Source: Desulfofundulus luciae (GTDB taxonomy: Bacteria; Bacillota; Desulfotomaculia; Desulfotomaculales; Desulfovirgulaceae). Taken from it: a stretch of DNA of 64,000 bases. The DNA is taken from the NCBI RefSeq assembly GCF_030813795.1, contig NZ_JAUSUX010000010.1, positions 1-64,000 on the forward strand. The letters are read 5' to 3'. The notes beneath the pieces are model-generated. The model had not been told where the DNA came from and ran no database searches. It worked only from the letters and a program-made list of their open reading frames with translations. This document shows positions 32,954 through 41,677 of the stretch, one piece after another (the first letter of the stretch is position 1; every line of letters begins with the position of its first letter). The translations under genes and the position numbers were made by a program.

Positions 32954-34567
32954 ATGTACCTGGAAAAAAGGCTTTTGGTGCGGGATTTTTTAAGTGAGCC
33001 GGTTCCGGAAAATGACCTGACCGAATTTTCCATCCACGGGGAGGAAATCCTGGACCAGCACATTTTAAGTGTGATCCCGGCTTTACGGGAGAAAAATATT
33101 GCCGTTGTGGATGCCAGCGGGACGGTAACAGGCCTGCTGATCTTGGAGCAGGTGGCGGAGCGCCTGGTGGATTTCATCCGGGAAACGGAGGCGGCCCTCA
33201 CCGCCGTGCTGGGGGTCACCGATGACGTTATCTGCATGATTGACAGCCAGGAAAACGTTACCGGCTGGAACCGCAAGGCTGAATTGCTCTACGGCATCAA
33301 ATGCCAGGACATTCTGGGGCGTTCCATCCACGATTTTTTTACCAACCTGGTGGTTACCCGGGTTTGCCGGGAAGACCATGAGGTATACGCGGAATACCAC
33401 CAGCCCTGCCAGGATACCCATGTTTTAATTAATTCCGTGCCCATCAGGCGGGACGGGCGGGTTATAGGCGGTGTTTCGGCCGAGAAGGATGTTACGGAAA
33501 TAATCCAGCTCAACCGCGCTCTGTCCCGGGCCAGTTACCAGGTCAAATGCCTGAAAGAAGCCATCCAGAAAAACGAGATCAAGCGGGTGGATCCCTTTGC
33601 CAAGCTCTACGGCCACCACCCCCGCCTGAAAGCTATAGTGGATGTGGCCCGGCGGGCCGCCCCCACCGATGCCACCGTGCTGATCCGGGGGGAGAGCGGT
33701 ACTGGAAAGGAGGTTCTGGCCAGGGCCATCCACGAGGCCAGCGACCGGGCGGGCAAGCCCTTCGTGGTGGTCAATTGCGGCGCCATTCCGGCAGAGCTCT
33801 TTGAAAGTGAAATTTTCGGCTATGAGCAGGGCGCCTTTACCGGGGCGGGGCCCCGCGGAAAGCCTGGTCTGTTGGAAATGGCCAATGAAGGAACGGTTTT
33901 CCTGGATGAAATCGGGGAGCTGTCCCCCAACCTGCAGGTTAAGCTCCTGCGCGTGTTGCAGGAAAGGGTGTTTTATCGCGTGGGCGGGTCCCGGCCCGTG
34001 AGCGTGAATATCCGTATTATTGCCGCCACCAACCGCCATCTGGAGGAAATGGTTTCCGGCGGCGAATTCAGGGAAGATCTGTATTATCGTTTAAATGTAA
34101 TCAGCGTCGAGATGCCTCCCCTGAGGGAGAGGCGTTCCGATATTCCCGAACTGCTCTACCGCTTTTTGCAGGAATACTGCCAGCTTTACGGTAAAGAAAT
34201 CAGCAAGGTGGAGCCGGGAGTGGTGGCGGCACTGCTTTCTTATTCCTGGCCGGGCAATGTCCGGGAATTAAAGAACACCGTGGAGAGAATGGTGGTGCTG
34301 GCCGAGAACGAGGTGATCACGGAAAAGGATCTGCCCAAGTACTTGCAGGAGCATGCCCTGGGTTTTGCCGCCGTCCGGGAGTCACCTCCCGATCTAACCC
34401 TGGCCGCAAAGGAAACCGAGAAGGAAATCATTCTCAAGGCATTAAAAAAGGCGGGAGGTAACCGGACCGTTACCGCCCGCCTCCTGGGTGTACCCCGGAG
34501 CACTCTATATTACAAAATGAATCGCCTGGGTATCTTGAACACGAAAAAGCCTTTACGCAAGAATTAA
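32954..34567 (+). CDS. Sigma-54 activator with PAS domain
   Basis: 537 residues. Residues 1-75 resemble half of a CBS pair (VVDASGTVTGLLILEQVAERL); a PAS domain spans about 80-185. The AAA+ domain (about 205-435) has Walker A RGESGTGKE, the sigma-54 contact loop GAFTGA and Walker B GTVFLDEIGEL. A Fis-type helix-turn-helix closes the protein (ARLLGVPRSTLYYKM). It follows the liv genes closely. Its likely target is a -24/-12 promoter in this region, such as the one at 41453-41468. It overlaps the convergent activator gene by 4 bases. Confidence 0.92.
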   Translation: MYLEKRLLVRDFLSEPVPENDLTEFSIHGEEILDQHILSVIPALREKNIAVVDASGTVTGLLILEQVAERLVDFIRETEAALTAVLGVTDDVICMIDSQENVTGWNRKAELLYGIKCQDILGRSIHDFFTNLVVTRVCREDHEVYAEYHQPCQDTHVLINSVPIRRDGRVIGGVSAEKDVTEIIQLNRALSRASYQVKCLKEAIQKNEIKRVDPFAKLYGHHPRLKAIVDVARRAAPTDATVLIRGESGTGKEVLARAIHEASDRAGKPFVVVNCGAIPAELFESEIFGYEQGAFTGAGPRGKPGLLEMANEGTVFLDEIGELSPNLQVKLLRVLQERVFYRVGGSRPVSVNIRIIAATNRHLEEMVSGGEFREDLYYRLNVISVEMPPLRERRSDIPELLYRFLQEYCQLYGKEISKVEPGVVAALLSYSWPGNVRELKNTVERMVVLAENEVITEKDLPKYLQEHALGFAAVRESPPDLTLAAKETEKEIILKALKKAGGNRTVTARLLGVPRSTLYYKMNRLGILNTKKPLRKN

Positions 34568-36384
34568 CGTTCCCTGGTGAGAGTTTCTTCCCGGGTTGCG
34601 GGGGGGAGAAGGTTATATTTGGCAATTTTGCGGTAGATGGTCGCCCGGCTAATGCCCAGTGCCCGGGCAGCTTTTGTTTTTCCCTGTTCGTTCCAGCCGA
34701 AATGCTCCAGGGCGCTGATGATGGCCTCCTTTTCCATCTGCTCTAAAGTAACCCAGCGGCTTTCGCGGCCGGGGATTTCTGCCATGCGGTGACCGCCCTC
34801 CTGTACCGAACGGGGCAGGCTGCCGGTATCGATCAGGTCGCCTTCTTCCAGGTTTACGGCATACTCTACGGCGTTGATGAGTTCCCGCACATTTCCCGGC
34901 CAGCTATAGGCAAGGCAGGCCCGTTCCGCCCGGGAAGTATAGCCCCGGATATTCTTGCCCAGGAGGTTGTTATAGTGCTCCCGGTAGTATTCCAGGAGCA
35001 GCTTGATATCCTCCGGCCTTTCCCGTAAAGGGGGTATGTAGAGGGGAATCACACTCAAGCGATAATACAGGTCGTCCCGGAAACGCCCCTTGGCAATCAT
35101 TTCTTCCAGGTTGCTGTTGGTGGCGGCAATGATGCGTATGTCCACCGGGATCAGGCGGTTGCCGCCGACGCGTTCCACCTGGCGTTCCTGCAGCACCCGT
35201 AAAAGTTTCGCCTGCAGGTAGAGGGACATGTTCCCGATTTCGTCCAGGAAAATGGTCCCGTGATTGGCCAGCTCAAACTTGCCCGGTTTGCCCCCTTTGC
35301 GGGCACCGGTGAAGGCTCCTTCTTCATAGCCGAACAGTTCGCTTTCCAGCAGGGTTTCCGGTATGGCCCCGCAGTTTATGGCCACAAAGGGCTTGTTTTT
35401 CCGCGGGCTGGCGGCGTGGATGGCCCGGGCAAAAATTTCCTTGCCCGTGCCGCTTTCACCGGTGATCAGGACGGTGGAATGGCTGCCGGCAATTTTCGCC
35501 GCCCTCGCTTTTAGCTCTTTTATGGCCCGGCTTTCCCCGATGATGTCATCAAAGGTAAAGACCTTCTGGGCGCTCATAATCTCATAGGCCAGCTTTTGCG
35601 TCTCCTTGAAGTCCCGGGCCGAGGCCACCACTCCTACGGGACGGCCGTCACTGCCCATGATTGGCCTGGCCGTGACCAGAAGATGCAGCCGCCGCCCCCT
35701 GGCCTGGACAAAACACTCCCGGGAAGTAAACCCCCCCGGTTCGCGCAGAGCCGAAAGGAGGGGCAGGCCGGCCAGGTGTTCTTCCAGGTTGTGCTGCAGA
35801 ATTTCGTTTTTGGGGATGTTAAACATCCGTTCGGCAGAGAGGTTGAAGTGGGTCACCACCCCTTCACTGTCAATGGCAATGACCCCTTCATCCACCGCAT
35901 CCATGACCGCGTTGACCTGGCTGGCCATGATCATTTTCTCGGTCATGGCCTCGGTTTCCAGGACCTTGGCTGCAATCAGATCGGCCATGCGCCCGATAAA
36001 TTCCATCAGGGATTCGGTGCGGGTAAGCAGGGTTACTTTTTGCTCGTCGCTAAAGGCAATCAGGCTGATAGTGCCGATGACATTCTGTTCCGCAATGATG
36101 GGGTAAACGATGGAAGCTTTGTAAAAACAGCTTCCCGTAAGTGGGCAGGACATGCAAATGGAGTGGTAGCCCGCCTCCTTGATGAAAATGGGCTGGCTGG
36201 TCTTGAGCACGTGTTTGTTCACCAGCCCCCGCAGGAGGCGGGAGCCCACGTCGTTGCGCACCTTGCCCGTGCCGGCCACCCGCACCAGGTCGAGGTCGAT
36301 CACCTCGACCTCGACCCCCAGGGCGGCGGCTATGGCTTCGGCTGCCCGCTGGCAGTCTTCTTTTACCTGATCCAGTCTGGACAC
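34564..36384 (-). CDS. Sigma-54 activator with cysteine-rich sensory N-terminus and PAS domain
   Basis: 606 residues. The N-terminal domain (about 1-155) contains the cluster CMSCPLTGSC near residue 78-87, possibly an Fe-S or redox sensor. A PAS domain lies at about 160-260. The AAA+ domain has Walker A TGESGTGKE, GAFTGA and GTIFLDEIGNM; the C-terminal Fis helix-turn-helix contains KAARALGISRATIYRK. It is the last gene of the minus-strand dehydrogenase operon, 16 bases after the P5C dehydrogenase start-to-stop series, and may autoregulate it. It lacks a receiver domain, so control is probably by ligand or redox. Confidence 0.92.
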   Translation of the reverse strand: MSRLDQVKEDCQRAAEAIAAALGVEVEVIDLDLVRVAGTGKVRNDVGSRLLRGLVNKHVLKTSQPIFIKEAGYHSICMSCPLTGSCFYKASIVYPIIAEQNVIGTISLIAFSDEQKVTLLTRTESLMEFIGRMADLIAAKVLETEAMTEKMIMASQVNAVMDAVDEGVIAIDSEGVVTHFNLSAERMFNIPKNEILQHNLEEHLAGLPLLSALREPGGFTSRECFVQARGRRLHLLVTARPIMGSDGRPVGVVASARDFKETQKLAYEIMSAQKVFTFDDIIGESRAIKELKARAAKIAGSHSTVLITGESGTGKEIFARAIHAASPRKNKPFVAINCGAIPETLLESELFGYEEGAFTGARKGGKPGKFELANHGTIFLDEIGNMSLYLQAKLLRVLQERQVERVGGNRLIPVDIRIIAATNSNLEEMIAKGRFRDDLYYRLSVIPLYIPPLRERPEDIKLLLEYYREHYNNLLGKNIRGYTSRAERACLAYSWPGNVRELINAVEYAVNLEEGDLIDTGSLPRSVQEGGHRMAEIPGRESRWVTLEQMEKEAIISALEHFGWNEQGKTKAARALGISRATIYRKIAKYNLLPPATREETLTRER

Positions 36385-36400
36385 AGGAGCTCACATCCGT

Positions 36401-37948
36401 TTAAAAACGTTCGGAGATGGACTTGGCTTGCATGAATAATTTCAGATATTCCCTGCCGCCCGCCTTGGAGTTGGTGCCGGACATTTTGAAGCCACCGAAG
36501 GGTTGCACTCCTACCAGGGCACCGGTGCACTTGCGGTTGAAATACAGGTTGCCCGCATGGAACTCCCGGCGGGCCTTTTCCAGGTGGGCGCGGTTGCGGG
36601 AGTATACGCCCCCGGTAAGGCCGTATTCCGTATCGTTGGCAATGGCAATGGCTTCATCGAAGGTTTTAGCCTGGATGACCGCCAGCACCGGACCGAAAAT
36701 TTCCTCCTGGGCAATGCGGGCCCGGGGTGCTACGTCGGCAAACACCGTGGGCCAGATAAAGTAGCCCCGGCTGTTGTCCCCCTGGCCGCCGACGAGCAGG
36801 CGGCCTTCCTCCCGGCCAATCTGGATATAGCCCATGATTTTATTATATGAGGCATCGTCAATAACCGGGCCCACGTCTGTACCGTATTCTTCGGCAGGCC
36901 CCGTCTTAAGTTGAGCCACCCTTTCGGTCAATCTGTCCAGTACCGGCCGGTAGGCGTCACCCACCACAATCAGCCGGGAGCAGGCGGAGCATTTCTGGCC
37001 GGAAAAGCCATAGGCCGAGGTGATCACGCCGGCTACGGCTTCATCCAGGTTGCATTCTTCGTCAATAATGATGGCATTCTTGCCGCCCATTTCCGCCACC
37101 ACCCGCTTGATCCACTTCTGGCCGGGGGCGATCCGGGCGGCCAGGCTGTTAATATGCAGGCCCACATCCCTGGAGCCGGTGAAATTAATGAAATGCACCA
37201 GGGGGTGCTCCACCAGGAAATCACCAATTTCGCCGCCGCTGCCGGGCAGGAAGTTGATTACCCCGGGAGGCAGACCTGCTTCCTGCATGATCTCCATGAA
37301 CATGTACGCGATTACCGGTGTATTGCTGGCTGGCTTTAAAACCACCGTATTGCCGGCCACCACCGGCCCCACGGTCGTACCGGTGAGGATGGCCAGGGGG
37401 AAGTTCCATGGGGGGATGATAACTCCCACACCGAAAGGCAGGTATTCCAGGGTATTTTCCTCACCGGGATAGGGGGTAACCGGCTGGGGTTGGGCCAGGT
37501 GGATCATTTCCCGGCCGTAAAATTCCAGGAGGTCAATGGCCTCGGCGGTATCGGCGTCGGCCTCGGCCCAGTTTTTTCCGGCTTCCAGCACCATCCAGGC
37601 CGAAAGCTCGTGTTTTCTTTTGCGCATGATGGCTGCAGCCTTAAAGAGATAGCGTGCCCTGGCCTCGGGAGGTACCTGGCGCCAGCTCAAGAAAGCTTCT
37701 GCGGCCGTTTCCACCGCCCGCTGGGCCAAAGCCTGGTGGGCCCGGGAAACTCGCCCGATAACCTCACTGTGGCAGGAAGGGTTATAAGAGACGATTTTTT
37801 CTTCGGTGTAGATTTGTTCTCCCCCGATAATTAGGGGATACTCCCTGCCCAGGCGGCTTTTGACTTTCTCTAGCGCTTCCTTCATTTTCTTTTGGTTGTC
37901 TTCCCGGGTGAAATCTGTTAAGGGCTCGTTAGCAAAAGGCATGAGCAT
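36401..37948 (-). CDS. rocA: 1-pyrroline-5-carboxylate dehydrogenase
   Basis: The 515-residue aldehyde dehydrogenase superfamily protein has the RocA/PutA features: IIPPWNFPLAILTG near residue 175, the catalytic cysteine in YGFSGQKCSACSRL near 325, EEIFGPVLAVIQ near 418 and PFGGFKMSGTNSKAGG near 487. It oxidises glutamate-gamma-semialdehyde (P5C) to glutamate with NAD+, the second step of proline degradation. It follows the dehydrogenase subunit genes on the minus strand, which makes those subunits likely proline (or hydroxyproline/ornithine-derived) oxidisers. Confidence 0.93.
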   Translation of the reverse strand: MLMPFANEPLTDFTREDNQKKMKEALEKVKSRLGREYPLIIGGEQIYTEEKIVSYNPSCHSEVIGRVSRAHQALAQRAVETAAEAFLSWRQVPPEARARYLFKAAAIMRKRKHELSAWMVLEAGKNWAEADADTAEAIDLLEFYGREMIHLAQPQPVTPYPGEENTLEYLPFGVGVIIPPWNFPLAILTGTTVGPVVAGNTVVLKPASNTPVIAYMFMEIMQEAGLPPGVINFLPGSGGEIGDFLVEHPLVHFINFTGSRDVGLHINSLAARIAPGQKWIKRVVAEMGGKNAIIIDEECNLDEAVAGVITSAYGFSGQKCSACSRLIVVGDAYRPVLDRLTERVAQLKTGPAEEYGTDVGPVIDDASYNKIMGYIQIGREEGRLLVGGQGDNSRGYFIWPTVFADVAPRARIAQEEIFGPVLAVIQAKTFDEAIAIANDTEYGLTGGVYSRNRAHLEKARREFHAGNLYFNRKCTGALVGVQPFGGFKMSGTNSKAGGREYLKLFMQAKSISERF

Positions 37949-38036
37949 GTTTTTTCACTCCTTATTATACGTCTGGCTCTTCCCCCGGGACAAGATCCCG
38001 GAGGTAAAGGGGTGGCAGCAGCTGTTGGTTAATTGC

Positions 38037-39188
38037 CTAGACAACCGACGGTTCCACAAACAGCTCGCCGGTGGTAAAGCGGGACAGGCTGAACATATCC
38101 ACGGGCAGGGTGGTGGGCAGTCCTAAAATGATTTCCGCCATTAACTGGCCGGTCATGGGGGCGATCATAAAGCCGTGGCCGGAAAAACCGGCGGCGACAT
38201 AAAACCCGGGCACATCGGGTACCTCGCCCAGCACCGGCTGGCGGTCGGGGCTCATGTCGTACACCCCGGCCCACTGTCTGACTACCCGCACGTTTTTCAA
38301 TACCGGCAGGAGCCAGACCACCTTTTGGGCCATCTGGGAAAGAAACTGCCAGCTCGAACGGATGTTGTATTCCTTGGGTTCGTTGGGATCCCCCAGGCCC
38401 ATAATAAAGCTGCCGTGGGGCGTTTGCTGGCAGTAGAGGTTGTGGTAGAAACTCATCACCATGGGCCCCAGGACCTGTTCCACCGGTTCGGTCACCAGGA
38501 TCTGGTGCCTTTCCGGTACCACGGGCAGGTCTACCCCCACCATGCGGCCGATTTCCGCCGCGTGGCCGCCCGCGGCGTTGACCACTACCGGAGCCTGGAA
38601 AGTCCCCCGGTTGGTGATGACCGTTTTCAGGGAGCCTTCAATTTTGATGTCCTGTACTTCCGTGTAGGTGTGGATTTTCACCCCCAGCCGCCTGGCTGCC
38701 CGGGCATAGGCATCGGTGACCTTAAAGGGGTTGGCGTGGCCGTCTTTGGCACAGAAGGTGGCTCCCAGAAGGCCCTCGGTGTTTAAAAAGGGTACGATTT
38801 CCCGGGCTTCCCGGGGTGTTACCCAGCGGGCGTCGATGCCCAGGCTTTTCTGCAGGGCCAGGTTTTTCTTAAACTGTTCTTCCATTTTGGGGGTGTAGGC
38901 CAGGATCAGGTAACCCCCCTGCTTGATTTCCACGCCTCCGGGATAGTCCAGTTCTTCTGCCAGGCGCTCCAGCTTGGCAATGGCGTGCTTGGCTAAAAGG
39001 CAGTTGGTTTTTGTGCCCCACTGGTGACGGAAACCGGCCCCGCAGCGTCCCGTGGCACCGGAGGTGAGATAGGCTCGTTCCAGCACGGCCACATCACGCA
39101 TGCCCCGGGCGGCCAGGTGATAGGCAATGGAACAGCCGGTGACGCCCCCGCCAATGATAATCACTTCATGCCTGTTCATTTCCGGCAC
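38037..39188 (-). CDS. FAD subunit of a multi-subunit amino acid dehydrogenase (DAO family, HcnC/ProDH-beta-like)
   Basis: 383 residues, DAO family: FAD motif IIGGGVTGCSIAYHLA near residue 10, RCGAGFRHQWG near 47, and the C-terminal GFSGHGFMIAPM near 345. In heteromeric dye-linked L-proline dehydrogenases, opine oxidases and HcnABC, this subunit holds the substrate-oxidising flavin. With the small Fe-S subunits and P5C dehydrogenase beside it, L-proline is the favoured substrate. The start overlaps the end of the BFD-like gene by 23 bases. Confidence 0.85.
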   Translation of the reverse strand: MPEMNRHEVIIIGGGVTGCSIAYHLAARGMRDVAVLERAYLTSGATGRCGAGFRHQWGTKTNCLLAKHAIAKLERLAEELDYPGGVEIKQGGYLILAYTPKMEEQFKKNLALQKSLGIDARWVTPREAREIVPFLNTEGLLGATFCAKDGHANPFKVTDAYARAARRLGVKIHTYTEVQDIKIEGSLKTVITNRGTFQAPVVVNAAGGHAAEIGRMVGVDLPVVPERHQILVTEPVEQVLGPMVMSFYHNLYCQQTPHGSFIMGLGDPNEPKEYNIRSSWQFLSQMAQKVVWLLPVLKNVRVVRQWAGVYDMSPDRQPVLGEVPDVPGFYVAAGFSGHGFMIAPMTGQLMAEIILGLPTTLPVDMFSLSRFTTGELFVEPSVV

Positions 39189-39450
39189 CTCCCCGGGCCA
39201 GGGTACCTAGTTTTAAGGGGATTGCCGGCGGCCGGAAAGTAGGCAGGGCCACGTTGGCCGGGTCCTGTCCGGTGATACGGGCGATTTCCCCGGCAATAAG
39301 GGGCCGGCAGGTGCGCCCCTGGCAGGGTCCCATGCCGCATCGCTTCAGCCGCTTGATTTCGTCGAGGGTGTGGGCCCCCCCGGCAATGACCTGCCGAATT
39401 TCCTCCAGGGTTACGTCCTCGCAGCGGCAGACAATGGTTTTATCTTCCAT
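39166..39450 (-). CDS. Small BFD-like [2Fe-2S] subunit of the dehydrogenase
   Basis: About 94 residues from ATG 39450, preceded by AGGAGTG; the in-frame start 30 bases upstream lacks a site. Cysteines in VCRCEDVT and in CGMGPCQGRTC match the bacterioferritin-associated-ferredoxin-like [2Fe-2S] fold seen as a separate subunit or as a C-terminal domain in sarcosine oxidase alpha, opine oxidase and proline dehydrogenase complexes. It would pass electrons between the two flavin subunits. Confidence 0.85.
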   Translation of the reverse strand: MEDKTIVCRCEDVTLEEIRQVIAGGAHTLDEIKRLKRCGMGPCQGRTCRPLIAGEIARITGQDPANVALPTFRPPAIPLKLGTLARGGAGNEQA

Positions 39451-39485
39451 GGCTTTCACTCCTGGAACGGTAAATATCATCCATT

Positions 39486-39977
39486 TTAAACATGTGTGAT
39501 AACAAAGTGCCGTACTTCCATGGCCAGCTCCTTGGGTACGGCCAGCCAGACGACCGCGGTTTTATCCATCTTTTCCGTGACCACCACTTTGACCACCCGT
39601 GCCCGGCACACTTTTTCCCCCACCCGGTTCACCCCGGCCACTTCCTGGCCTTCCGCGGGGAGGGGGAGGAACTCATAGGGCAGCTTGACCAGGGCCTCCT
39701 TTTCGCTATAAGTTAGATCTACGACGAAAAGGGCCAGTCCGGGGCAGCGGGTGATACACTGGCCGCAGCCGTTACATCTGTCATAGTCCACCTGCGGTAT
39801 TTCGTTGATGTCCTCAAAGGGTCCGATGGCCTGGCGGGGACAGGCGTGGCTGCAGGGATCGCAGGGAATGGGTTGAAAGCATTCCGCTATAACCACCGGT
39901 CCTTTGGCCAGCCGCTCCGGCGGGGGTATCTTTGCCGCCAGGTCCTCCGGGGTGGGGATGCCATCTACTGCCAGCAT
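39486..39977 (-). CDS. Ferredoxin-like subunit with two [4Fe-4S] motifs
   Basis: About 163 residues from ATG 39977, directly after GGAGGTGAAGG; the longer upstream frame lies in the neighbouring gene. The central part has CDPCSHACP and CNGCGQCITRCP, two 4Fe-4S binding motifs. The flanks of about 50 and 65 residues have no recognised fold. It probably connects the dehydrogenase to an anaerobic electron carrier or quinone. Proline dehydrogenase complexes of anaerobic archaea contain a comparable ferredoxin subunit. Confidence 0.8.
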   Translation of the reverse strand: MLAVDGIPTPEDLAAKIPPPERLAKGPVVIAECFQPIPCDPCSHACPRQAIGPFEDINEIPQVDYDRCNGCGQCITRCPGLALFVVDLTYSEKEALVKLPYEFLPLPAEGQEVAGVNRVGEKVCRARVVKVVVTEKMDKTAVVWLAVPKELAMEVRHFVITHV

Positions 39978-39996
39978 AACCTTCACCTCCCAAACT

Positions 39997-41088
39997 CTAG
40001 CCGGCCAGTACCCTGGCCAGCCCGGTGCGGATCTTTTCGCCCACGGGGCCGGAACGCAGGCTGTCCAATTGGTGTTGCAACTCCCGGCGCCGGGCCTCGT
40101 AGCCGGCCCGGCCGTAGCCCAAACTGCAGGCGGCATGCAGCCCGGCCAGGGCGCCTTCCATCATCGCTGCCGAAGCTTCTTCCACCCCGGCTGCATCGCC
40201 GGCCACGTAGACTCCCGGTACGGTGGTCTGGAGGTTGGCATCACGCAAAGGCACGTGCCCGCCCAACTGGGGTACGTAGGCCAGCCTGCAGCCGGCCTGG
40301 GCCAGCAGTTCCACCAGGGGTGAAAGGCCTACGGAAAGACAAATGGTGTCTACGGCAAAGTCCTTTTCCGTCCCCGGCACGGGTTGGCCCTGTTCATCCA
40401 GTTGCCAGATCACGGCCCCTTCCACTTCCCGTCCGCCGTAAGCCCGCTTGATGGTATGGCTGGTATAGATGGGTACTCCCGCCCGGCGCACCTTGGCCGC
40501 ATGAACCCAGTAGGCGCCAATTCCCGGGGCAGCCTCCACAATGGCGGCTACCTCCATGCCGGCCTGCAGCAACTGGTAGGTGACGATAACCCCGATATTG
40601 CCGGCGCCGACCATCAGGACCCGCTTTCCGGGCAGAATGCCGTAAACATTGACCAGTGTCTGTACCGCACCGGCACCATAAATGCCCGGCAGGTCATTGT
40701 TGGGGAAGGCCAGGGTTTTTTCCGATGCTCCCGTAGCCACAATTACCCGGGAAGGTTTCAGGTAGAAGACCCTCCCCTCCTGTTCCACTCCCAGCACGCC
40801 GTCTTCGTAGAAACCAAAGACGGTGGCACCGGTCAGGGCTTCAATTAGGGGATGGGAGGTAACCTGTCCGGTGAGTTCGGCGGCGATATTAATCCCCCGT
40901 TCCGAGGCCCTATGGCTGCGGGAACCGAAAAAGCGGTGGGTTTGCTTGATCAGTTGCCCCCCAAGTCGGTCCTGGCGGTCCAAAAGGACCACCCGGGCAC
41001 CGGCGTTTGCTGCTTCCAGGGCGGCACAAAGTCCGGCCGGACCGCCGCCAATGACCGCAATCTCTACAAAGCTAATTTCCTGCTGCAT
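39997..41088 (-). CDS. NAD(P)/FAD-binding subunit of the dehydrogenase (HcnB/SoxA-like)
   Basis: About 363 residues from ATG 41088 (GAAAGGGAG upstream). Two dinucleotide folds: IGGGPAGLCAALEAANAGARVVLLD at residue 13 and VLMVGAGNIGVIVTYQLLQAG near 153, with an ATG-type motif IVATGASEK and the C-terminal GVYVAGDAAG. This is the pyridine nucleotide-disulfide oxidoreductase subunit of the HcnB/OoxA/proline dehydrogenase alpha type. It overlaps the upstream 2Fe-2S gene by 17 bases. Confidence 0.87.
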   Translation of the reverse strand: MQQEISFVEIAVIGGGPAGLCAALEAANAGARVVLLDRQDRLGGQLIKQTHRFFGSRSHRASERGINIAAELTGQVTSHPLIEALTGATVFGFYEDGVLGVEQEGRVFYLKPSRVIVATGASEKTLAFPNNDLPGIYGAGAVQTLVNVYGILPGKRVLMVGAGNIGVIVTYQLLQAGMEVAAIVEAAPGIGAYWVHAAKVRRAGVPIYTSHTIKRAYGGREVEGAVIWQLDEQGQPVPGTEKDFAVDTICLSVGLSPLVELLAQAGCRLAYVPQLGGHVPLRDANLQTTVPGVYVAGDAAGVEEASAAMMEGALAGLHAACSLGYGRAGYEARRRELQHQLDSLRSGPVGEKIRTGLARVLAG

Positions 41089-41395
41089 AAATGACTCCCT
41101 TTCCTTTCTGGCTTTCCACCACCATGCCCGGGCGCAGCTTTTCCACACAAATCCGCACGTTGGGTTCCCCGTTTACAGTCATGAGACAGGAGGAACAGTT
41201 GCCGATGGCACAGAAAAGGCCCCGGGGGCGGTGAAGTACCGGGCTTTCCCGCATGACCCGGATACCGGCGGCGTGCAGGGCCGCGGCAATGGTTTCTCCT
41301 TCGTAGCCTTCATACTCTTTGCCGTCAAAGGTAAACTTTATTTTTTTACCTCGCCTGAATTCCAAAACCGGGTGCTGCTCTATGCGCATGGCCAT
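41072..41395 (-). CDS. 2Fe-2S plant-type ferredoxin-like subunit (HcnA/SoxA N-terminal type)
   Basis: 107 residues with FTFDGKEYEGYEGETIAAALHAAGI and the cysteine set CAIGNCSSC...C near residues 62-83, the [2Fe-2S] pattern of the N-terminal domain of sarcosine oxidase alpha and of HcnA. First gene of the minus-strand operon; its start lies 58 bases downstream of the sigma-54 promoter at 41453-41468. Confidence 0.87.
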   Translation of the reverse strand: MAMRIEQHPVLEFRRGKKIKFTFDGKEYEGYEGETIAAALHAAGIRVMRESPVLHRPRGLFCAIGNCSSCLMTVNGEPNVRICVEKLRPGMVVESQKGKGVIYAAGN

Positions 41396-41452
41396 ACCTC
41401 CATTTCAACTTGCGAAGATCACCTGACGGTTTGCCACGGTACAAATGCCATA

Positions 41453-41468
41453 CGCAAAAAGAATACCA
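41453..41468 (-). promoter_or_regulatory. Sigma-54 (-24/-12) promoter of the dehydrogenase operon
   Basis: On the minus strand the sequence is TGGTATTCTTTTTGCG: invariant GG and GC are separated by ten bases, with TTTGC at the -12 element. Transcription would start near 41440, about 45 bases before the first gene. Two genes for sigma-54 activators lie in the same region, supporting the call. No enhancer sequence was identified with confidence. Confidence 0.7.
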
Positions 41469-41677
41469 GGAAAAAGCCGGTCCTGCCGCCCCATCTGGCC
41501 ATACGAGAAAGCCGTATTGTATAAAAAACTGGACGTCATGTCTAGACAATTGGACAATATTTATACAGGACCCGGTGATCTGACCATACTTTCTTTGTGA
41601 GGGTAGCGGCAGGAAAATGCCGTTTTGTCGAGAATACTCCCTTAACCGGCTTAACTCCGAAGGAAGGTGCGCATTCT

